From NCBI GenBank assembly GCA_963995525.1, contig OZ023216.1, positions 39,354,219-39,418,218 of the forward strand: a stretch of DNA of 64,000 nucleotides, given 5' to 3'. Below are positions 42,450-55,815 of this stretch, one piece after another (position 1 is the stretch's first letter; the number at the start of each line of letters is the position of its first letter). The translations under genes were made by a program, and so were the position numbers. The DNA is from Escarpia spicata (Eukaryota; Annelida; Polychaeta; Sabellida; Siboglinidae). The notes below the pieces were generated by a model that did not search any database, was not told where the DNA came from, and saw nothing but the letters and a program-made list of their open reading frames with translations.

Positions 42450-43432
42450 TTAAGGTAAATCAGAACTCTTTCTCAAACTGTGGTAACAATTACCGGTACA
42501 CCCCAAGGTTGTGTCAGTTCGCCGATTTTTTACACTCAATATACAAATGACTGTACCAGCAGCAGTACTAACATCTGATGGCTCGGCTATTCTTGGTCTG
42601 TTACATTTTGATTCTGACAATTTCCGACATGTATCAACATACATGTCTTAAATTGAAAGCTTTGTATATTGGTTTGACAAAAAACTCAATGTCAACAAGA
42701 CTCAAGAGATGTATTTTGATGCTAAATGTATTGTTGCCGATCACTTGCCTGTTGTTATCCATGGTGAAGAAATTGCCCACGTCAGTCAGTACAAATACCT
42801 AGGTGTCCATCTTGATAACAAACTTAGCTGGAATGTCCATGTTCACAGTGTGTGCTCCAAAGTCCACCAGCGGTTGTACTTTCTCCGCAGACTCTGAGAG
42901 CTTTCGGTGTCGATGAGAAAATACTGGTTCTTTTTTATTGCTCCATTATTGAAAGCATACTGCGCCACGGGATTACTGTTTGGTTTGGCAATCTGTCTGT
43001 TCAGTTAAAATCACAGCCATTGATGAGAACTGCCATGAAAATCATATCATAGTTTTCACATTTCCCATGATCTCCCTTCAGGAGACACTAAGAAGACAGT
43101 TAGTCAAGAATATTTATGATACTAGACATGTTCTGCATAATGAATTTCAGCTCATGCCATCTGGCAGACGTTATATAACTCCTCGGTACAGGTTTAATAG
43201 ATACAAGCACTCATTAGTGTCACTGTCTATTAAACAACTTAATTCATGATGCCTGCTGCCACAGTGACACTTGTCGTTTTAGAATAAGTAATGTGTATGC
43301 ATGTATCATTTGTTTGCTGTTTTTATCGAATGGTTTTATGTGCATATTAAAGTCATGTCTGTTCTCACCCGAGACAAATATCTCATCTCCATAGTTGAGA
43401 CAATAAAGCATTATCTTATCTTATCTTACATA
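42450..43432 (+). mobile_element. LINE 3' fragment with (TCTTA)n tail
   Basis: Frames read VSQYKYLGVHLDNKLSWNVH, HQRLYFLRRL, LFYCSIIESILRHGITVWFG and RQLVKNIYDTRH: the post-RT C-terminal domain of Rex/Jockey-type LINEs. Upstream (42480-42700) GTPQGCVSSP-like DNA is degraded. It ends with GACAATAAAGCATTATCTTA and a TCTTA tail, common to this LINE group. Several frameshifts. Confidence 0.75.
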
Positions 43433-43434
43433 CA

Positions 43435-43732
43435 AAATATGTAACCCAGTTATTTGTCTCGTTGGAATGACAGTCCACGAGGTTCAGATGTAGCCTATCT
43501 GTATACGCCCGGGTTCGTACTAGACAGTTGTTCGACCAAACTCGTGGTTTTTGTTCTCTCTGAAGAGAGGATCGAGGAAACGTTATCGAAAAGGCGACGA
43601 CGAAAGCCACGGCGTTCTGCGAATAAATGACCATCGCGACAGAAAGAGGGTGCGGCGGAATAAACGCATTGGCGGAGGAAAACGTCGAGACGAGATTGCC
43701 GGTCTGTAACTGTAACTTCTGCTATGTCCTTT

Positions 43733-43735
<3 letters not shown>
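43435..43735. other. Non-coding, nothing recognised
   Basis: Short frames only. Confidence 0.3.
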
Positions 43736-43736
<1 letters not shown>

Positions 43737-43818
<82 letters not shown>

Positions 43819-43865
43819 CCAGCAGCAGCAGGCAGCAGCAGGCAGCAGCAGGCAGCAACAGGCAG
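43737..43865. repeat. (GCA)n trinucleotide repeat
   Basis: About 30 GCA units followed by GGCAGCAGCA variants, open in several frames as Ala, Gln or Ser (Leu on the other strand) runs. No flanking coding domain seen. Confidence 0.95.
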
Positions 43866-43869
43866 CACA

Positions 43870-44590
43870 CCATACCGTGCATGTATTATGTTGTTGAATA
43901 AACTTTCATTCAGTCAAGCCTTCTTCTTATTCTGGTATTGAGAGTTTAGAGAATGAGATCCAAACTCTGCGAGTCCATAACAAGTTTCTTCCATTTCCCT
44001 GCATGGGATCTTCTACTTCTCCTGTCACAGACACCAGATAGAATGGAGCAACGGTTTCCCAAAGACACAGGCAACGTAAGGTGAACGAAATGCCCACGTT
44101 TCGACACAGAACGACAGGCCATCGCTCTAATCGCCCCACCACTGCGCACCACGCTAAAGTGAGGCGCAAACAGCTCCAAAGTTGACAACTGAAACGGGTC
44201 ATTTAGTAGAGGTGAACAAGTTTGGGTTTTTTACAAGTTAGTGGGGGGGGGGTCGTCGTGTCTGACGTCACTTACAAGGTTAATAAAATCAAACAGGAGA
44301 GACGGCAGACAGATGTGTAATGGTATCTAGCTGGTAATATCATTATGAAGACGGACATATTCGTTCATGACTGAGCCTGACAAACCATGTGCCTTTACTC
44401 ACACCCAGACCCAGCGGCAGCAGGTGGCGTGGATTCCAGGAGGGTGTCAATCCGGATTGTGGGTGTCCCTCTCCATGACATGTATACAAGAATATAACAT
44501 CCTTCTTTCCGAAACAAAGAGTGCTAGCACGTGGGGAATCACAGTAACAATAACAGCGTAATAACATTGTCAATAATTGTCACAGTACTA
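43870..44590. other. Non-coding, nothing recognised
   Basis: Contains a G8-9 run near 44246 and TGACGTCA near 44262. No gene supported. Confidence 0.3.
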
Positions 44591-45062
44591 GAGCGGGAGC
44601 CCAACACTTTTATTTAAAAAAGGGCAAAATGTTTTACCCCATGTGTTGGAGGAACCATATACTGACATCACAACAATTCCCCCCAAATCACCCTCTGAAG
44701 TGGGCAAAAAGTACCTTTATTTATGTGAACAGCGCCAAGGCTAAAAACAGTGTTAAAAGTTTGCCTGGTATTTCCCGAGTACGGTTTGACTAATGACAGC
44801 AACTTTAGGGGGTGGAACCCCCTGACAGCAACCCCCGAAGTGTGCCAACAAGTACTTTTATTTATGTGAACGGCGCCAAGGCTAAAACAGTTTCAAAAGT
44901 TTTCCTGGTGTTCCCCGAGTATGGTATGACCAGTGCCAGCAACGTTAAATGGTGGAATCCCCCTGACAGCAACCTCCAAAGATTAATGAAAGTGTATTTA
45001 TTTGCGCAAACACCTAGCGGATTTCGTAGTCCTGTAGATGGCGCCGTTGTAGAACAGCTGTG

Positions 45063-45264
45063 TTAACAATACAATTGCGACATAACACATTAACTTAGTG
45101 ATGCACAGGACTATGTGACAGGTTATCTGTTCATAATTATATCTTCAGCACGTCCATCATTAGTGCAGGCGCGACAGGACATAACAGGATAACTGTTCAC
45201 TCTGTTTATCAGTACATACAAACACGACAGGATAACAGTTGATATTATATATTTACCACACACA
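45063..45264. repeat. Diverged ~60-bp repeats with ACAGGATAACTG
   Basis: Four or five loose copies of a unit containing CGACAGGATAACTGTTCA lie between the left TIR and the gene end. Confidence 0.5.
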
Positions 45265-46707
45265 TCACCAGTTCAGACGTACCAGGGTAACAGTTAATAT
45301 ATTTTCAGCTATCGTCAGTACAGACGCGACAAGATAACTGCTCAAATATCTTCTTGCAGTAGGAGAGGGGGCAATTCCCTCTTGTGGGATAGTGACCTGT
45401 AGTGGAACAGTGACCTGAGGTGAGATACCCGCGAAACAAAATGTTCTCTCATGGTGTGGTTGGCAAAAGTCTTGCAACAAGGGGGGGGGGGGAGACGCAC
45501 AGTTGATTTTCCGGATCTTGGCCAGTGGCTCCGTCTCACTCCCACCACTCATTCTGATGAAGGCTCTGTATCTCGCTTCGTTGACGTCGATGCACTTAAA
45601 CCCATACAGGGAGCAAACAAATGCCGTGATGGCTGGAAGGTCGACTGCTTCTGAGGTCAGTGACGGCAGTGCCATCACGTGCTGACGCACTACATCCGTT
45701 TCCAGTAGTTGGAAGGGCTTCACTTTGCCCTTTCAAAAGAAGCAAGATGTGAAGTCATATACTGTGAAAGCACGCAGACCCACGAATGCATTCGTGAATC
45801 CATGGTTTCTCTCGTCAAAGGGTGGCAGGTATATTTGTTACATCAATGTATCTACGGTTGTTTCCAGATCCATAATCCAAGACGTCGTTCATCCCTTCTG
45901 ACCTTCCGACAAGCCCGAGAAGAATGACGAGTACGTATGTGTCAGTTGATCTCACCAGAATGTTTCCGGTGGAGACGCTGCTTGCATGAACTGCAACGAG
46001 TGTGTCAGCTTCATCGTGCTGACCTTGGAGATGATTCGGTTCCTCTTTTTGCACAAGTTCTTCCTCGTTGGTCTTCATCGCCATGCATTTACCGCCATGT
46101 GATACAAACAGGGTCCTCCTCTCTAGAATTGACCTGTAGTGTGGTTTCTTCCTCTATGATAACATTGACAAACTCTTCCTTGAATGCACCGTACTTGTCT
46201 ACCACTCTGTCGCTGGGCCTGGTCTTTGATCGATGGTGAGTGGTACTTGTAGAGTACCAAGTGTATTTGTACAACGCGATAGGAATACACCTTCACCAAG
46301 ATATCCCATTGTTCGTCTTCAATGGAGCCCCGTCGCCGAGGGAGAGAGAACGGGAACCTCTGTGATAGGGTAGTTTAGTAGGTTCTGCTGGTTTAAGGAT
46401 CCTGACGTCATATTTGGCTTAATTTGCCTGACGAATGATCGACTTGCTCCCGTATGTAGTAAGACATTGGTGCAGGCGTTCATCCTTCTTGGACTTTTTC
46501 CTTCTCATCTTCCCACAGAAAAGGCACTCCTGTCCAAGAGTGCCTCTTCTCGATTTTGGTGCTAGAGAACTGATTGTTCTGAAGTGTCAGTCGACGTCTG
46601 GCAGCATTATTGACTGTTTCACAGTTTCCAGGTTTGAAAGATTTCAATCCGGGTTTCCCTTCTTCTGTCTCTTTGCAAATGATGTAACTCTGGGTACTTG
46701 TTGCCAT
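45265..46707 (-). pseudogene. Pseudogene of an expanded invertebrate family (EADTLVAVHA protein)
   Basis: Four minus-strand pieces in order. 46707-46480: SYIICKETEEGKPGLKSFKP, NCETVNNAARRR. 46274-46089: STTHHRSKTRPSDRVVDKYG. 46084-45815: HDEADTLVAVHASSVSTGNI, VRSTDTYVLVILLGL. 45723-45265: KPFQLLETDVVRQHVMALPS and AFVCSLYGFKCIDVNEARYR. This set of motifs is known to me from many near-identical uncharacterised proteins in corals, molluscs and other aquatic invertebrates. The His-Asp/Glu-Glu-Ala-Asp-Thr and S-x-Asp-Thr-Asp motifs could be nuclease/transposase acids. It sits inside matched long TIRs, suggesting it is that transposon's protein. Frameshifts abolish function. Confidence 0.65.
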
Positions 46708-46915
46708 TATCTGTCATTAGAAAGGATAAATTAGTTGAAGCGAATGTTGACATTTATATGTTCGTTACTTTCTTTAATCGCATTATGGAGGTTCAGCACG
46801 CGAACGTGTTCAGTAGCGGGACACTAAGTTTGCCCCCGAGCCAATTACCTAATATTTTCGTGTAGTCTGTAGATACGCTTCAAGGATTGTTGCGTATCTT
46901 TTAAGATTTAACACA
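46708..46915. other. Non-coding part of the long-TIR element
   Basis: Nothing recognised; upstream of the minus-strand pseudogene. Confidence 0.3.
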
Positions 46916-46917
46916 TT

Positions 46918-47140
46918 CTACCACCAGCCTGCACCAGCTTGCACCAGCCTGCACCAGCCTGCACCAGCCTGCACCAGACTGCACCAGCCTGCACCAGCCT
47001 GCACCAGCCTGCACCAGCTTGCACCAGCCTGCTCCAGCCTGCTCCAGCCTGCACCAGCCTGCACCAGCCTGCACCAGCCTGCACCAGCCTGCACCAGCCT
47101 GCACCAGCCTGCACCAGCCTGCACCAGCCTGCACCAGAGA
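46918..47140. repeat. 10-bp minisatellite (GCACCAGCCT)n
   Basis: About 22 copies with few variants (GCTCC, AGACT). Ten-base units cycle through all frames, giving long open frames on both strands that are artefacts. Confidence 0.95.
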
Positions 47141-47779
47141 GAAGTGGTTGATACGTTTCAATGTCCTGACCGACCAGAAGGTTAAGCCTAAATAAAACCG
47201 GACGATATTACAACAAGTTGAACAACCTTGAAGTACTGGTGTTGTTTAAATAAAACAATAATATTATGTATGTCAGACGACTATATATTAGTACATTTAG
47301 TTGTTGCTAGTACATCACCATAAACATGTTATTTAAACAATCAGAATGGTATATAATCATCTATCATAATCAGCTTACAAAATACGCAGACCTACAAACG
47401 ATAATTTTGCGTAGCGACTCGATATACATTTTGCCGCATATCGATAGGCGCCATCTACCGAACTACGAAATCCGCTAGGTGCTTGCGCAAATAAATACAG
47501 TTTCGTCAATCTTTGTGGGTTGCTGTCAGGGGGATTCCACCATGTAAAGTTGTTGGCATTGGTTATTCCGTACCCGAGGAACACCATGCAAACGTTTGGA
47601 ACTGTTTTAGCCTTGGCGCTGTTCACATAGATAAAGGTACTTATTTGCCCACTTCAGGGGGTGATTTAGGGGGCATTCCACTACCAAAGATCTCATTTTT
47701 GTGATGTCAGGATATGGTTCCTCCAATACATGGTGACAAACACTTTGGCCCTTTTTACATAAATGAAAGCTCTGGGCTC

Positions 47780-48140
47780 CTAGGATTCAGTGTCACGCAT
47801 GAGTGACACAGGTCAGCGTCACTGGTAAGTGTCACAGGTCGAGTCGTAGTGCAGCACGGATGATACGACCAGAACGGGTGCGAATTGGGTCGAACTGTCT
47901 GACGCAGTGGCGTCGGTTGGTCTCGCACATCGACGGTAGAGTCGGAAGCCATAGTCTCTGAACGCTCGGGGTTCTCATCGCCCTGGGAGTCGTCGTCATG
48001 CAGCATGCAATATAAGGTGCTGTTCGTTGAGGCGGGCGCGGATGGCACATACCAAGCCACTTGCATTCGATGCGGCAATTAGCAAGTTAGACACGAACTT
48101 TCTACAGTGGCGTAGTTCTGCTGGAGATGGTACCTCAAAC
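47780..48140. other. Non-coding, nothing recognised
   Basis: Minus-strand frames of ~70-107 codons overlap in two phases here without any motif. Confidence 0.3.
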
Positions 48141-48145
48141 GTAGC

Positions 48146-48840
48146 TTAGTATGAGGTGTTCCATTGAAATGCATCGTCCTTTTCTAGGAGATCCCTCAAC
48201 GTCGCCGGTTGTGCCGAAAGGTTTTGGATGAAGGGAGACATGTAAGTTGCAATACCCAAAAACACACCTACATCATCGGCGATTCTGATTGTACTTGGGC
48301 ACAGTTCTAGGATATTGTCCATCCTCTCCTGGAACACTTCAATGCTAAGGTTCAGGCCGAAGGGCAGTTTCTTAAAGTAATATCGCCCAAACGGACTAAT
48401 AAAGGTGGTCAAAATGCTCAAAGCCTCGTCCAGCTACACTGAGCAGTAGCCATGTCGGGCATCTAGCTTCAAGAAGATCGACGCGGCAGTGAACTTGTGG
48501 GTTATCTCATTCAGGATTCGTATTCTGTCATGCGGTCTCTTGACGGCCTTGTTGAGGTCCTTCGGGTCAAAGAACACTCGTAGTCGAGCAGTTGACTTCC
48601 TGCTGTACACCAAGCTGGAGACCCAGCCTGTTGGTTTGGTGACCTTGCTGATTACACCCAAGTCTATAATGCTGTCGAGTTCTTTATATCATCACGGAGA
48701 TGTATCGAATAACGTCTCGGGGCATGAATGACTGGTGTCGATTCACATTTGGATCAGTTGTGATGTGGAAAGTTCCTTCGAAGGTGCTGATCCTTTGACA
48801 TATGTCAGGGTACGCCCGTCTCAGTATTCTTAGGGCTCGA
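48146..48840 (-). mobile_element. Gypsy/Ty3-type pol (reverse transcriptase) fragment
   Basis: On the minus strand: the region with FMPRDV-like DNA, GVISKVTKPTGWVSSLVYS, RLRVFFDPKDLNKAVKRPH, IFLKLDARHGYCSV, then SPFGRYYFKKLPFGLNLSIE, VFQERMDNILE and IADDVGVF. These are the fingers and palm of a Gypsy RT; the Asp-Asp pair of the active site is visible. It then jumps directly to FLGIATYMSPFIQNLSA, so ~100 residues between palm and connection are deleted. No LTRs found. Confidence 0.8.
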
Positions 48841-49040
48841 TAGGTGCGTATGAACCCTCCGTTGAAGCAATAATATCAAAGAAACTCATCAAGAGGCCTA
48901 ACTCCCAGAGGTCCCCACTTTCAGCATATACAAGTGGCGTCTCTACCGCCGAGCCTGGTAAAGCGCCAAATACAAACATGTCGCAGCGACAGTGTGTGTC
49001 AACCGGGCAGTTTTGTGCAGCCATAAAGTGTACTAACAAC
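48841..49040 (-). pseudogene. Possible upstream retroelement remnant
   Basis: A 69-residue frame (49039-48830) ends IIASTEGSYAPIEP and precedes the RT on the same strand. Gag/protease identity cannot be shown. Confidence 0.2.
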
Positions 49041-49494
49041 AGGCGAAAATATCCTGAAAATAGGTTTTTTAAATTCCCAAAAGAAGCACACAGGTAAGTG
49101 AATAGTAGCTTTCACAAAGAAAACATTCACGGGAACGTAAATACGCTATTATTGTAAATTGGTATTGTGGGCAATAATGTAATGTCTCTATAGTTTTAGT
49201 TGGTGTCTTTCCCTTCACACTTGGTTACTTGTATCCAACAACGCAATTTGTCAAGACATAATGATTTGGATTTAGGTAATTACACTCACAAAAATGAATC
49301 AATAAGTTATACATTACACGTTGATACAAAACTGTTTCAAAACTGTAACTAGTGGGGGCACAAATCGTGCGTCCTAATGATTTATGCTGGTTTAAAAAAA
49401 AATCAAAAACCTCATAAAATTCTTCCGTATTATATCTATGTGCAAGTTGATGAGGTTTAGGACTCATTTCGTTCCATATTTGTGCATGTTTTAG
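49041..49494. other. Non-coding, nothing recognised
   Basis: A 109-codon minus frame (49554-49225) overlaps the plus-strand THAP exon in antisense and has no motif. Confidence 0.3.
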
Positions 49495-49639
49495 GGCTGA
49501 GAAGTGGCTGGTAAACTGCAGGAGGGATGATCTAAATGGGAAAGATTCAGCCATACCTCCACAAGAACTGTGTGTTATGCTCCGACCATTTTGAGAATAA
49601 CCTATTTATGAATGCTAAAACAGCCGTCGTTCCAAACAG
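49495..49639 (+). pseudogene. THAP domain second exon, one-base frameshift
   Basis: Flanked by an acceptor-like TGCATGTTTTAG and a donor-like GTTGGT. The first half reads AEKWLVNCRRDDLNGKDS; after a frame change around GCCATACC it reads LHKNCVLCSDHFENNLFMN, then AVVPNR. W-x-x-x-CRR, C-x-x-HF and the AVP box are the C-terminal half of a THAP zinc finger. One extra C near 49547 would account for the frame change; it could be a true mutation or an assembly error. No first exon was found upstream. Confidence 0.6.
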
Positions 49640-51050
<1,411 letters not shown>

Positions 51051-51052
51051 AG

Positions 51053-51079
51053 ACCCCCCCCCCCCCCCCCCCCCCCCCC
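51053..51079. repeat. Poly-C run (~25 bp)
   Basis: Uninterrupted C homopolymer; length is likely unreliable in any assembly. Confidence 0.9.
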
Positions 51080-51738
51080 GTCTTCCGATGTCAAACCCGG
51101 CAGCGGCGAAGATCTAGTGTTGAGGCTCCGGTAAAATATTCTTGGATGTTATTTGGGAATGGTGCAATCTCAGGTGAAAGAACAACCACCCTGTGGATGT
51201 TTACATATACACGTTTGCTTGGTTGTTTTGCAATTGTTTCTTCCAGCCGTACACCCAGCTTGTTCTTTTACTGCGCGATACGAAACACCTCCGAATTTAT
51301 CCAGACTTTCGCACAGTCCACGCCTAGACATTTTCCTACATATTTTTGTTTATGGAGGCCTGTTTCATCATGCGCTACCTCCGCCAAGTAAACTCATGAG
51401 GATATCCCTCGTGCCTCGTTGCGTTCTGCATATTAATATCATCATTGGTATGAATAACTGGGCTTAGGGTTCTTCCCTCGTCAGTTCGGCGTTCACATTC
51501 ATTCATTCATTCTTTCATTCCGTTTCTTTTCATACCCAAGTTAAAAATACTTCTTTAGTACCAATCGTCCCTTACACCATCCTCATCTCTGTCTCTGCGA
51601 CACCTATCTATCCCAATGTTGCCAACGTTATTTCTTGCGAGACGTCTCTTAAGTTTACTCCATATTTACGAATGTCAGTCATATACGTTGCCAGAATCTC
51701 CATTATAGCTTCGTTGTCTGTCACTCGGCCTTTCTTCA
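51080..51738. other. Non-coding; possible old LINE end
   Basis: No domain in the short plus frames. The last part is continuous with the LINE relic on the other side of the (TC)n tract. Confidence 0.3.
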
Positions 51739-51992
<254 letters not shown>

Positions 51993-51999
51993 TCCCTCC

Positions 52000-52960
52000 C
52001 AAAGCCCCCATCTTACTTGAAGTTTTTGTTTAGTATACCTATACAACAGCAGTCTTAACACCAGAGGTGGTACCTTACGTTTGAGAAGTACTCTAAAAAG
52101 ATTACAATAATTGACCCTGTCGAACCCTTTGCTGGCATCTAACATGAGTGAATACACATTACTGCCATTTGCATTATAATAACTGATTGTCTCCATCATA
52201 ACATATGTGCAGTGAGTAGTGGACATATTTGGTTTAAATCCAAATTGCAAATACGATATTGCAAGCGCATTTTGTTCCTTATATAGAGTAACAACGTCAA
52301 ACAGTTTAGCAACAATGCTATCAAGAACAATAACTCTAAACTTGTCGGATGTACATATTAATTGTTTCTTGTCTTTCGGTATAGGGCCATAGTTCCCACT
52401 AACATTGGGTCGGGGCTTAAACTATGTATCAACATACTGTTAAAAATTAAAGCTAACAGCACAAAGCGTAGTTTCAGACCACGTATAATATGATCAGAAT
52501 TGAGACCCTCTTCACCATCCGACTTACCCAGCTTCAGTCGCTGGACACCTTCGATAACCTCATCAACTGATATATCATACGCAATATTTTCTTTAATTTG
52601 CTTGTTTATCTGCGTATTTATAGCACTCATGTCTTCAACATCATATGACACACTGTTGTAGAGGTGATTATATTTATCGGAATAAAATTGTGCTATTTCT
52701 TCATCACCTCCGGCCATCTTAGTAGCACGAATTCTGCCACCCTCTCTCATAATATGTCTAACAGCCCTATGATACCTAACTCTTGTTATACGCCTCATTT
52801 CTGTAATCTCACCCTGATGAGGCTTTCCCACGGCTCGCCACTGTCGATGCCAGAAAATAGTCTCCTGTTTTAGGTGTTCAACGTCTTTTGACCACCCAGG
52901 AAGTTTCCTTCCGCCACCAGTTGAATTAAGGTTGTTTTAGGACAGGTGGCAGGTATACAT
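52000..52960 (-). mobile_element. LINE reverse transcriptase fragment A
   Basis: Minus strand, in order: RKLPGWSKDV-type DNA near 52900, KPHQGEITEMRRITRVRYHR, FYSDKYNHLYNSVSYD, LKLGKSDGEEGLNSDHI, then LQFGFKPNMSTTHCTYVMME and LMLDASKGFDRVNYCNLFRV. These are the linker and first RT blocks; the FADD box is missing because the element is cut at the (TC)n tract. Stops near 52370. Confidence 0.8.
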
Positions 52961-53200
52961 TCCGATGATTCTCTGAACATATTTAATATATCATTGTATA
53001 CTCTAAATAATTCGTTCTCATGTTTTTTTACATATTACAATCTTACACAGCATAGCCTCACCAGAATACCAACGTCATTGTAATCAGATCTCTGCGCTTG
53101 TGTGAGGCCGTTCTTTCGTGTACATGCTGTACAGAGGGTACTACCAGTTTTTACCCTTCCTCTGTTGCATTTCACACACTTGCCATTGTTACTCGCCATC
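52961..53200 (-). pseudogene. Cys-rich remnant upstream of LINE A
   Basis: From an ATG at 53200 the minus strand reads ASNNGKCVKCNRGRVKTG then LCTACTRKNG, two CxxC pairs like a small zinc ribbon, closing soon after. It could be the N-terminus of the LINE or an unrelated exon. Confidence 0.3.
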
Positions 53201-53239
53201 ACGCTATTGTTTACATGACCGTGCCCGTGACTAAGATAT

Positions 53240-53650
53240 GAATAAAACGGTGCACAGCGTGGTACTAGTTAACATATTATATAAAGTATCAAGTGCTTAA
53301 CCGTCCAGAGTGGCCAGAGGTGGCTAGAGCTGGGGATGTGACTACGCGCTCAGGCACCTGGTTCCATAGTCGGACAGAAGCCGGGAAGAAGGTGTGATTT
53401 ATAAACGTCAGTACGGAATTTGATAACGAAGGTTGTGACCTTTTGTGGCCAGCGTAGATGGATACAGAAAAATGTATATTAGGTGGTGTGACACACGGTA
53501 CGCCATTGTCATCTTTGCGGTTGTTCTTCTGTGTTGTAGTGACTTCATGTCTGCTTGCTGTTCCCTTCGTTTAGCAGTATCTTTAACTAATCCGTTCAGA
53601 TATGACGCATAACTTAACTGTCTCGACAATGGCCTCCCATTATTTTGCCT
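53240..53650 (-). mobile_element. LINE C-terminal fragment B
   Basis: Minus strand: RQNNGRPLSRQLSYASYLNG, KDTAKRREQQADMKSL and LATKGHNLRYQIPY, then in the next frame FFPASVRLWNQVPE, the typical ending of LINE ORF2. The adjoining CAAATAAAATCAAATTTATT at its upstream edge is the 3' tail of LINE C, so B was the insertion target. Confidence 0.7.
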
Positions 53651-55350
53651 CAAATAAAATCAAATTTATTTATACACCACATATCTCTACAAAGCAGATT
53701 CAGAGGTGTTTACAAACTAAAACATGATGTAAGAATATGTAAGAATACATTATGTTGTCGTTATAATATTACAATACATGGGTTACATATGCTAACACAA
53801 CTACACATTTAGATTATTATGTGGGCCATATATAACATTAAGATGTACATGAAGAGCCTGATTAAAGAGAAATGTTTTCAGGTCTCTCCTAAAACGTCCA
53901 GAATCACGTTGGCTTCTTAGCTCTAGTGGAAGAGAGTTCCAGAGAGTGGGACCTGCACATGAAAATGCGCGTCGGCCGTACCGTTCCAGGTTAACTCTAG
54001 GAACAACCATGAGAAACTGGTCGGCCGAGCGAAGAGTACGGCAGGGAACATATGCACATATACGGCCGGCAAGGTACTGTGGAATGTTTTCGTACACAGC
54101 ACCGTGCATCATGGTCAACAGTTTAAGTTGCCGCCGTCATGCTGTGTTGGTCACGCCGACGTAAGCAGAGGACGACACGCGCAGGTGATCGCTGGACCAT
54201 CTGTAGTCGGTGCAAGAAGGTTCCAGTAATGCCGTACAGGGCCGCGTTTCCGAAGTCAAGTCGTGACGTGACTAGCGCGTGTACAAGCGACTTGCACGCT
54301 GAAAGCGGGAGAGATGATCGTATTCGCGCTATGCCACGTAGTTGGGCGTAGGCAGCCCGACAGGTACGGCTAATGTGTGCGGCCATCGACATCGTGGAGT
54401 CGAGCTGTACTCCAAAGTCACGTATGTTGGCGGAAGTGCTGACGTTGCAACCGCCGACGTCGATGGGAAGAGGCGGTGGCTGTGGAACACGGTTGTTTGG
54501 TGCTGCAAACAGTATCGCCTCTGTCTCCGCCACAATCAAAAGCAGGTAGCGCGACGCTAGCCACTCTTTCATGTCAGTCACACAACGTGATATCCGGTCG
54601 GCGGCAGACGCAGAATCGTTTCGCGGGAAATCGACATAGAGTTGGGTGTCATCGGCGTAGACATGGTAGCGAACACCGTGCTTCTCGAATACGTCGGAAA
54701 GACCTGCACAGTATATAGAAAATAACAGAGGGCCCAAAACACTGCCCTATGGAACTCCATGTCGTAGTCGGCTGTCGCAAGAAAGATAACCGTCAACGCT
54801 GACGCACTGTGTTCGGGCGGCTAGGTAAGAGGTGAGCCAGCAAAGTGCGTTGCCTCGCACGCTGATTCGGTCTAGTTCAGCGACAAGAATGTCATGGTCG
54901 ATCGTGTCGAACACAGCGCTGAGGTAAAGTTGAACAAGTACTACATGCTTACGAGCATCCAGTGATCTTAAGACATCGTCTTGGACAAACAAAATCGCTG
55001 TCTCAACGCTGTGGGACAGTGGAAAACTCGTAGGACAGGTTAATCAATTTCACGAGAATCGGCGCCAAGATGGACGTATTCACCTACAGAATAACGGAAG
55101 GCAGTGGATCGAGCTTGGACGACTTTGTCTTGCCAGTTGTGATCAGTGGCGTTACTTCTTCAAGCGTAGACGAGTGAAACGCAGGCAGCGGCGAAGAAAC
55201 CATACGTGGCTGTGTGTTGTCAACATCAGCTGACGGAACCATGATGCGGCTGCGGATCGAGTTGATCTTGTCAGCGAAATGGTAAGCGAACCGCTCGGCA
55301 ACTACGGTAGGCCACCAATGTCGGTGGGAAGATGGTTCACACACTTATCG
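53651..55350 (-). mobile_element. LINE C (CR1/L2-like), RT to C-terminus, several breaks
   Basis: Minus strand pieces: 55344-55084 (KSSKLDPLPSVIL, the RT lead), 54992-54747 (LSAVFDTIDHDILVAELDRI, LAARTQCVSVDGYLS, RHGVP), 54737-54123 (GPLLFSIYCAGLSDVF, catalytic YADDTQLYVDF, ARIRSSLPLSACKSLVHALV, SRLDFGNAALYG) and 54118-53801 (RRAFSCAGPTLWNSLPLELR). Only a stop within GVP-x-GS and a few frameshifts separate them, so this is the best preserved RT in the window. Endonuclease absent. Confidence 0.85.
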
Positions 55351-55810
55351 CTCCTTTAAATATATTTCAGAATTCGTTTAATAAGCGAATCTAAAGTACC
55401 CTTCCTAAGTGTAATCTTCACCTTTCTACATCAACAAACCAACAACATTGTTTTTATAATCCTAATATTTTTATTTACTCGTTGCCATTTCCTGTTCTAG
55501 TATTTAGCTATTATGCTTAGTTTCCCTTGTAGCGTTTAACTACAACTATGATAATATATCAAAGTTCAGCAAGAACACGTCCCCTGGCGATAACAAAAAT
55601 CCATGGAGAATGAACAGACAGAACTGCACGAAGGTATTCAGCAGAAGCTGTTCTCGCTCACATTAATCACCTCGGACTTCAGCTACTCGTTCTGATTTCA
55701 TTTCCGCTTCCGCATTTTCTTCCGTTCACGAACCAACGACACGGTTTCCTTTATCCTTAGTATAGCTTCATCAGCCGATAGTCGTTTTGTGTTCTCCCTT
55801 TTCTTTGTTT
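55351..55810. other. 3' flank of BAF-like gene 5
   Basis: Non-coding; nothing recognised. Confidence 0.3.
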
Positions 55811-55815
55811 TCCTG

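Larger units (their letters stand above)
44596..47779 (-). mobile_element. Long-TIR DNA transposon carrying a broken minus-strand gene
   Basis: Ends are inverted copies: left GGAGCCCAACACTTTTATTT, right (inverted) GGAGCCCAGAGCTTTCATTT. They stay similar for 340-460 bp through GTTGGAGGAACCATATACTG, GGCGCTGTTCACATA, GGTGGAATCCCCCTGACAGC and AGCGGATTTCGTAGT (left TIR 44596-45062, right TIR ~47440-47779). The left TIR holds an internal tandem duplication (about 44720-44950). Between them lies a gene of an expanded invertebrate family. I cannot name the superfamily. Confidence 0.7.

Noticed and set aside
43583..43941. Poly-Ala / poly-Leu frames as a possible trinucleotide-repeat gene
   Set aside because: No domain on either side and the repeat is open in several frames.
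46901..47161. Ala-Gly-rich and His-Gln-Pro repeat frames on both strands
   Set aside because: Product of a 10-bp minisatellite lacking stops in any phase.
49225..49554. 109-codon minus frame
   Set aside because: Overlaps the plus-strand THAP exon in antisense and has no recognisable domain.
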